DNA from: Saccoglossus kowalevskii
Taxonomy: Eukaryota; Hemichordata; Enteropneusta; Harrimaniidae
Direction of reading: 5' to 3'
Assembly (NCBI RefSeq): GCF_000003605.2
Contig: NW_003105612.1
Coordinates: 89,644-100,328, forward strand
Length of the DNA stretch: 10,685 nt
Under the pieces are notes generated by a model. It had not been told where the DNA came from and made no database searches. It worked only from the letters and a program-made list of their open reading frames with translations. The translations under genes were made by a program, and so were the position numbers. Every line of letters begins with the position of its first letter. Position 1 is the first letter of the stretch. Shown piece by piece: positions 1 through 7,300 of this stretch.

Positions 1-1200
1 TATCACTGTAGTGCTGGCTGTGGGTTGTGGTATCACTAGTGCTTGCTGTGGGTTGTGAGATCACTTCAGTACTGGCTGTGGGTTGTGATATCACTACAGT
101 ACTGGCTGTTGTGATATCACTTCAGTGCTGGCTGTGGGTTGTGAGATCACTGTAGTGCTTGCTGTGGGTTGTGATATCATTTCAGTGCTGGCTGTGGGTT
201 GTGAGATCACTGTAGTACTTGCTGTGGGTTGTGATATCACTTCAGTGCTGGCTGTGGATTGTGGTATCACTAGTGCTGGCTGTGGGTTGTGGTATCACTG
301 TAGTGCTGGCTGTGGGTTGTGGTATCACTAGTGCTTGCTGTGGGTTGTGAGATCACTTCAGTACTGGCTGTTGTGATATCACTTCAGTGCTGGCTGTTGT
401 TGTGATATCACTTCAGTGCTGGCTGTGGGTTGTGGTATCACTGTAGTGCTTGCTGTGGGTTGCGATATCACTTCAGTGCTGGCTGTGGGTTGTGATATCA
501 CTTCAGTGCTGGCTGTGGGTTGTGGTATCACTGTAGTGCTGGCTGTGGGTTGTGGTATCACTGTAGTGCTGGCTGTGGGTTTTGGTATCACTGTAGTGCT
601 GGCTGTGGGTTGTGGTATCACTGTAGTGCTTGCTGCGGGTTGTGAGATCACTTCAGTACTGGCTGTGGTTGTGATATCACTTCAGTGTGGGTTGTGATAT
701 CACTACAGTGCTTGCTGTGGGTTGTGATATCACTTCAGTGCTGGCTGTGGGTTGTGGCATTACTGTAGTGCTGGCTGTGGGTTGTGATATCACTACAGTA
801 CTGGCTGTGGGTTGTGATATCACTACAGTACTGGCTGTGGTTGTGATATCACTACAGTACTGGCTGTGGTTGTGATATTACTTCAGTGTGGGTTGTGATA
901 TCACTACAGTGCTTGCTGGGGGTTGTGATATCACTTCAGTCCTGGCTGTGGGTTGTGGCATCACTAGTGCTTGCTGTGGGTTGTGATATCACTTCAGTGC
1001 TGGCTGTGGGTTGTGGTATCACTGTAGTGCTGGCTGTGGGTTGTGGTATCACTGTAGTGCTGGCTGTGGGTTGTGGTATCACTGTAGTGCTTGCTGTGGG
1101 TTGTGAGATCACTGTAGTGCTGGCTGTGGGTTATGAGATCACTGTAGCGCTGGCTGTGGTTTGAGAGATCACTGTAGTGTGGGTTGTGAGATCAGTGCTG
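1..1200. repeat. Minisatellite, ~30-bp G/T-rich unit
   Basis: About forty tandem copies of a roughly 30-bp unit built from GCTGGCTGTGGGTTGTG followed by a variable RRTATC/GAGATC core, then ACT and (T)GTAGT, TCAGT or ACAGT. Many copies hold the 10-bp palindrome GTGATATCAC. Unit lengths of 30, 27, 29 and 26 bp are visible; the 27-bp form lacks one GTA, and the 26- and 29-bp forms lack 4 or 1 bases of the GGGT tract. Core and linker variants are linked: GGTATC usually goes with TGTAGT and GATATC with TTCAGT or TACAGT. Runs of near-identical units (for example 500-620 and 1010-1090) show recent local expansion. Because 30 is divisible by three, short reading frames stay open on both strands (for example 416-697 plus and 379-651 minus). 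These are best read as by-products of the repeat. The array begins before the window and stops near 1200. Confidence 0.95.
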
Positions 1201-1300
1201 GTCGAATGTTGCTGACTGATGGTAAGGACAATCTTGCTACCTGGCTGAGTGAAAGTCTTGGGTCAAGGCAGACCCGATAGGCGCACCAGATTTTACCGTG

Positions 1301-1325
1301 GACACATCTTAGATTTCGATGTGTC
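1301..1325. other. Perfect 8-bp stem hairpin
   Basis: GACACATC at 1301-1308 and GATGTGTC at 1318-1325 are exact reverse complements around a 9-base loop. A partial direct repeat, ACATCTTAGA, starts at 1303 and recurs just downstream near 1328. Function unknown; it may be the relic of a repeat end. Confidence 0.4.
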
Positions 1326-1493
1326 TAACATCTTAGAATGACCTAAAACTCCAAATACAGGTAGTTTAATGTCATCCACCAGAATAACAAAGCTTGATTT
1401 TAAATATTCAAATAAATTAAGAATTTTGAGGCATCTCAAAATCTGGTCGAAAGGGAACTGAAATGCACAGGTGCCACTTGATGTCCTTTTCTA

Positions 1494-1509
1494 CCAGTAG
1501 AGGGCGCTT
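1494..1509 (+). promoter_or_regulatory. CTCF-like core motif
   Basis: CCAGTAGAGGGCGCTT agrees with the published animal CTCF core (CCASYAGRKGGCRSYV) at 15 of 16 positions; only the last base differs. CTCF is an 11-zinc-finger insulator protein present in bilaterians. The match is by eye, and motifs of this type also ride inside interspersed repeats, so occupancy is not shown. Confidence 0.3.
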
Positions 1510-2682
1510 ACTTGCATAGTGCACATCCCGACAAATTGACAACACCCTAATTTGTAAAGTAAGGTAAACTTTACCCAAATATGGTAGTATAATGGTTAAT
1601 TGTTATAAACTAGGCATCCCATAAAATTAAAAAGAACCTATGACTTATTCAGAAATCACGACTCAAGTCTTGTGTGGAACTTTTGACATACTATTATTTA
1701 ATCAGAATCCTCTATCATGGTGAAAACACTATCACAACTGAGTGTTTGGAACTGCTCGTTTCTAATGCATTTATTATATTACACCTATTACTTCACACTC
1801 CAATTTAGGCTTCAAGTACAATTTATTGTTTACTGTATTACAATTTGGAAACTGAATTAACATGTATAAATTAAAGCTATGACTGAAATAGCCTCTGATA
1901 ATCATGCATGTAATTTGTTACACTATCATTTCAGGCACACATGTAATGTATACAAAAATAAAAAGTCACATATATCAAAGGGCAATCGTTAAAAATAATA
2001 TTTTTATAGAGCAATGTTTCTGTCATATGAATGAAACAATAAAAATATACAAATTAATGCATCATAAAATGAGGACAATATTATTCTAAACACAATAAAG
2101 ATATGACGCAAACATTCTATCACAGTTGTTTATTATGATGGAGAGTAATATCTGTCTGACACCAATACATGTCAAAATCCAGAATGCATGAATCTTGTTA
2201 AATGATTTCCAATATTAAGAATTTAAATGAAATAACAAATATGTAAACACCACTGCACTCATTCAATCACTGGCAATATCAGTGTAAGACACTGCAACTA
2301 AAACATTCAACTTGCTTTCTATGCTAGTAATGTGTTTGGATTATTTTCTTGATTGTATTGTTATCCATTAGGAATGGATGACTGTTGCTTGTTAGGATGT
2401 GAAAATCATAAATAAGCTCTGCTGTCACAGAAGATGAGCACACTCTCTACTCCTAGCAACTTTAACTTAAATTTCAGTTAACAATTACTTATACATGAAG
2501 TTATAATTTGGGTCTGGTCTGTAAATGTGGGTGCGGTCAGATCACAAAAATACAATCAGTCATCAATAGAGATTCTGTGATTTTCTGTCATCAAATCTTT
2601 ACATTGACATCAAACTGTGTCCAGGGCATTTATAAGTGTATACATTTGCAAGTCTTTAAATGTTCTTACTAGCACTATGATT

Positions 2683-2698
2683 GGGGAAGGGGGGGGGG
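2683..2698 (+). repeat. G-run (G4-A2-G10)
   Basis: GGGG, then AA, then ten consecutive G. It is an isolated homopurine tract in AT-rich DNA. It could in principle pair into a G-quadruplex but lacks four separated runs. Confidence 0.6.
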
Positions 2699-3960
2699 TG
2701 TCCTCACACTCGGTAGTTCTCCCAAATGAGATTTATTTTTAAATTCTGTTTTCATTCAAGAATTAGCTCGATATGTGCTTCTGCTAAAAGGTACATGTAG
2801 TTAATTTGTCCTTCTTTGAAATATATATTAAACCATCTGAGAATAAAAACTAAACTGCAGGGCAGTATGTGGTGAGTAATATGCAGCTATGATGTGTATG
2901 TCATTTTGTCAAGGTAATATTTACTTGTTTTTAAATTACAAATATAAGTAGTACAATTAATTTGAATAGTAAATGCTGTTATCTCATTTTTTTTTTTTTA
3001 GATGTCAGTAAATCAGATTGGTTTAGCTACAAATTTGGCATTTGCCCCACATTTCAATAAAACCATTTTCAAGAAGGCATTTTTTAAAGAAACTTATAAA
3101 AGTTTTGTAACAAAATGTAAATTAAAAGTCATGTTACATTATATTCAAGTTGTTATGTACTATAGAAGTAATACACACCTTGTTATGCGAGTCTGTGTGT
3201 CTTCCTTTTAATCATATTCCAAAATAACTTAATTCCTACCTAACCATTAGCCATGTCACTACTTCTAGTCCAAAGATTTAATTTTTTTGTTAGGTCAAAT
3301 GTCATGCTAACTATTGTGATTGGTCAAATGATATCAAATCACTTCAAATTCATAAAAATTTAATAAAATAACCTTCTTGAAAATAATTTTATCAATACGT
3401 ACTGATTTAAAAAAAATCTTTTGAAAATGATTACTTTGATTGCATTTATTACAGATATGTAAACAGAACATTGCATTCATACAACAATAAACTTTAAAAA
3501 CAGGCATTTTTTTTTTACTTCATCATACACAATATTCTTTGATCTAGCTTACTGGTTAGTTAATTGGTCCTGTGTTTATTATTTGTTTACATTCTTCCAG
3601 CTTTGGCAAAGATTCTGGTCAATAGGTTTCATTCCATTCACACAAATTATGTGTGATTTCACATTATTTTTATGTTTAAATATTTAGAATAAGCAATATA
3701 TTTTAGGTTATTATTTTTTTTAATTGACGCAGTGTTAATTATCAAAGCTATAAACAACTGTGCATTAATAACTGTTATATATATTATATATATGATTTAC
3801 AAAGACAGCACTGATATACATACATATTCCATCACAAACTGTTTCACAGTTGATACCTAACAAATTCTTTCATTCTTACATTTCTTGTAATAATTCATTT
3901 CTAAAATATTCACATTTATATCATATTGCGTAACATTTCAAGAATGCATGTATATCCTCA

Positions 3961-3970
3961 TTTATTTATT
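3961..3970 (-). terminator. Candidate polyadenylation signal of the minus-strand gene
   Basis: TTTATTTATT on the plus strand reads AATAAATAAA on the minus strand, giving two overlapping AATAAA hexamers about 300 bases past the TAG stop at 4270-4272. That distance is ordinary for an animal 3' UTR. In AT-rich DNA such hexamers arise often by chance, so the assignment is tentative. Confidence 0.35.
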
Positions 3971-4269
3971 GGCAGTCTTGCATAATTAGTTGATATTAAT
4001 TACTTCAAATGTGCTGAGATAATAAGTTGTAACCGCCAAGATGGAGCTGTGACCATCAATATTATTTAAAACTGACTATTGTGTCAGATTATGTAAATTA
4101 CATTTACAATGTAACAAAAATGCCCACATATACCAGTGTTCAATTCTAGCTGCCAATCTGGTGATTTGATGCACACAAATAAATTTCAAATAACAAGTCA
4201 ACACTCAGTTTTGTGGAAGTCACATGACTGTATTCTACCAATTAGAATTCAGTTGAAGTGTGGCACCCA

Positions 4270-4358
4270 CTAATGTTTAATAATGGGTGCACTTCGTCCT
4301 TTCCATCTTTGGGGAGGTTCTCTTGGCCCTGCTAAAACAAACAGCCTGTTAGGATATC
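4270..4358 (-). CDS. Last exon of the small minus-strand gene
   Basis: It follows a strong TTTGTTTTTTTCAG acceptor, completes the split Gly codon and encodes 28 further residues, YPNRLFVLAGPREPPQRWKG followed by RSAPIIKH, then TAG. Open sequence upstream of the acceptor is AT-rich and hydrophobic and is taken as intron. Confidence 0.6.
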
Positions 4359-7300
4359 CTGAAAAAAACAAAAACATGGATTCAGAATATAAAATAATTA
4401 ATATAATATTAATATAAAATAATTTAAAACTGAATATAAATAAATACACATTATACATCTGAAAGATCACCTTGGGTAATGTTTTTACACTTTTTTCTGA
4501 ACATTGTTTCGTACAATCAACAGTTTCCACGCCCAGCATTAACACTGATCTCATACAGTAGTTCAATTTACACTTTACTGTAAATAATATTAATTTGGAA
4601 GACCATACTAATTCATGCACCCAATTCAATTTGAATCAAAGAAAGCTTAGAAAGAACTCCCGTGTGCTGAGAGAGTATTGAAGACACATTAAAAATTACT
4701 TTTACTTAAGATATTGAAGGAATAGCTGAAAACTAATATGTAAATCAAGTAACTGATATGAACAGATTTGAGTGTAAAACTAATAAGGCCTGCGTAATGT
4801 AATATCTATGTACCAAGTTTCATTGAAATAAGACTGGAACAAAAAAAATATGAATTATTATCAGAGAATTAATATGAACAAATTTCAACCCAAAATTAAT
4901 TGGGCCTGTCTATTGTTCTAGAGCATTTATGTACCAAATTTGATTCAAATGTGATGATCAGTAATTGAGATATCAGTGTTAGGTGATTAATAAGCATAAA
5001 TATTTACCAAAAACTAATTGGGTCTCTGCATAGTTCTAGGTTCAGTGAAATGTGATGATAAATACTCTATAAAAGTTTCATTAAAATCCAATTAGTGGTT
5101 CTTTATATATCAGTGAAACATTCATGGAAACTAATTATGCTAATTAGGTAATTAATATCCACAATTATTTACCCTAAAACTAATCAGGTCTCTGCACAGT
5201 CCTTAAATAACTATGTACCAAGTTTCATTGAAATGTGATGATTACTACTTGAAATATCAAAAGCTGAAAATTCATTAATTATGCAAATTAGGTAATAAGC
5301 CATTTTTCGCAAGCTGCGAGATCATGCGTGACCACAGTTCACGCACCTTAGCAACCAATTGAGTCATGTGATACAGGTCAAACTTTCAGGTCAATATGGC
5401 AGCAACCACATTGTCCTATGTGTTGTAAACCTCATCTTCAAGCAATATATCTGTCCCAATGGGAGTCAAACGGTGCGCTTACGGCGAATGTAAGAGTGAT
5501 TCTCATTTTCAGTACAACAATTATATGAATGCTGAGTTTATTTTGCGATTCCCTAAACCAAAAACGCAGTCTGAAAAGTGCGATTGATGGATCAGTGCCT
5601 GTTCTCGGACAAATAATTTTGGTCGACACAGAATCATTCACGACATGTACATGTACGCTTGTTTCCTGCATTTTGAGGCAGGAAAGGATCATTCGGAGTC
5701 GTATTTAACCCAGCAAAAGCGATTGCGAGAGGTGACGAATGTTGTGTATTCGATTGAGGACATCGCCGAGCGACAATCAAAAGAAGCGCCGGAAAACATT
5801 GAAACCTGTTTAATAGGGTTTGCAAGTTGTACTGATCGGAACTTTACCATGCTTGTTTTCATGCCAATATTTATTGTTTTAATTTTATGATCGTGTATTT
5901 TATTGCGACCCCGAACAAAATGTGGTTTAGCATGGGATTGACCATTTTTTTTGTTATTTACAACTCACAAGTGTACATCTTAAATTGTCTTATCATTAGT
6001 ATCCCGATGAAAATAGCTATGCATTTAATGATAACAATATTGCCACAGAGTTAGGGAATACCTCTCCTGACAAAGAGCTAAGCCTGAATGTTGGCAAGTG
6101 AACTAATTCTATTACTAAGCGCAGAATTAAATTATAATATTTAATACTCGTACAATTTAATACTTATACTACCGGATTTTAAAATTAGTTTTAACAAACT
6201 TCCATTCTATGCCGAAAAGTTATGAATTTTCAAGCATGCTTGTTGTTTACAATAAGCAATTATATTGACTGTCATTTGTACATGTATGGATGCTTGTGCG
6301 TATCATGCAGTGTCGACAGATTCCTGTTATCATTTGAACTAATGTGTGAATCATGCAGTATTGGTCGTTTCCTGTTATTTGGAACCTCAAAAGCTGCTCA
6401 CGCTAGTAATGGTGAAAGTAGCAGTAATGTGAAGTACTATTATGTGCCTTTAACATGAGATGCCAGTACACAGACAGATGTTACATTTGAACATGCCTGT
6501 CACCAAACAACTTAAAATCTTCGCACGAGTTGTAGGCCCTGAGCTTCTTCCGGTCATAGTCGGACTGATAACACATTAAATCATCGGACAATTCGAATTC
6601 TGGAACATTCCTGAAATCACTATAGAGTAGCCCGGTAATTTCAAAGGATCGATGAAATTGTAACCAAGTTTGCTAAGTCTTGAAGCAACGTAATTTCTTA
6701 GGATCATGACACAAAAAATCAGGGTCTTCCTCAAGCTCCAAATCGTGCACAGCTTCAGCGATTACAAGAAGAATATTCTTTTTATTATTTACGCAGGAAG
6801 TTTTTGAGCTGTGGCACGGTCATTCTGTTGAAGTCAGCCATGGTTGAAAATGTGAAGCAAATGCAATAAATCATTCAGAAATTTAACGCACGAAACTAGA
6901 TACACGCTCGTTTTAGCGCTATTTTGATTCAAAGCTTGACCTGTATCACATGACTAGCAACCGGTTGCTAGATAATTTAACGGCCTTGCGAGATCTCTAC
7001 CGAAGCGGAAAATAGCCTATTAATATTTACTCATATTATCCTAAAAACTATCAGGTCTGTGCCGTGTCCTATGACATCTATGTACCAAGTTTCATTGAAA
7101 TGTGATGATTACTACTTGAAATATCAAAAGCTGAAAATTAATTAATTATGCAAATTAGGTAATTGATATGTACTAATATTATCCTAAAAACTATCAGGTC
7201 TGTGCAGTGTTCTATGACATCTATGTACCAAGTTTCATTGAAATGTGATGATTACTACTTGAAATATCAAAAGCTGAAAATTAATTAATTATGCAAATTA

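Larger units (their letters stand above)
1201..3960. other. AT-rich stretch with no supported gene
   Basis: No reading frame here exceeds about 70 codons, and none has protein-like composition or matched splice sites. The stretch holds the small hairpin at 1301-1325, a CTCF-like motif at 1494-1509, a G-run at 2683-2698, several poly-T and poly-A tracts (for example 2988-2999 and 3507-3516), and an AT dinucleotide tract around 3776-3793. Its left 200 bp (1201-1520) is noticeably more GC-rich than the rest. I read it as intergenic DNA downstream of the minus-strand gene that ends at 4270, though an intron of an unseen gene is also possible. Confidence 0.6.
5296..7019. mobile_element. THAP/SAP-carrying DNA transposon remnant, 1.72 kb, nested in the array
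   Basis: The ends are imperfect inverted repeats. TAAGCCATTTTTCGC at 5296 pairs with the complement of the right end (TAGGCTATTTTCCGC) at 12 of 15 positions, and a 20-bp block at 5362-5381 is matched exactly by 6936-6955. Excision of 5296-7019 rejoins AGGTAA to TTAATATT and rebuilds a unit of exactly 143 bp (125 + 18), the period of the neighbouring copies. The interior is richer in GC and CpG than the flanks and carries two convergent broken genes, THAP (+) and SAP (-). A target-site duplication is unclear: none or 2 bp (AT), or a damaged TTAA, since TTAA directly follows the right end. TTAA would fit Kolobok-type elements, which also carry THAP domains; P-like elements are the alternative. 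No transposase catalytic core is seen, so this is an internally deleted, inactive copy. Confidence 0.8.

Noticed and set aside
125-1164. Several open frames on both strands inside the first minisatellite
   Set aside because: They are by-products of a 30-bp period; frame-breaking 26- and 29-bp units interrupt them, and no splice sites or conserved domain support them.
1-1200. Possible CRISPR array because of regular short repeats
   Set aside because: Units abut directly without unique spacers and the context is eukaryotic, so this is a minisatellite.
1904-2089. 61-codon plus-strand open frame
   Set aside because: AT-driven composition (Ile/Lys/His/Met-rich), no splice signals and no recognisable domain; expected by chance.
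3002-3211. 69-codon plus-strand frame directly after a T13-AG tract that looks like a splice acceptor
   Set aside because: The poly-T is one of many in the region, the peptide is low in complexity with no motif, and no partner exon or donor was found.
4022-4060. CCGCCAAGATGGAGC, resembling a YY1 site
   Set aside because: Only part of the YY1 core (AAGATGGCGGC) is present, and it lies in the presumed 3' UTR of the minus-strand gene.
5438-5825. Minus-strand frames of 84 and 63 codons opposite the THAP region
   Set aside because: They are antisense shadows of the THAP frame, whose zinc-binding residues are clear on the plus strand.
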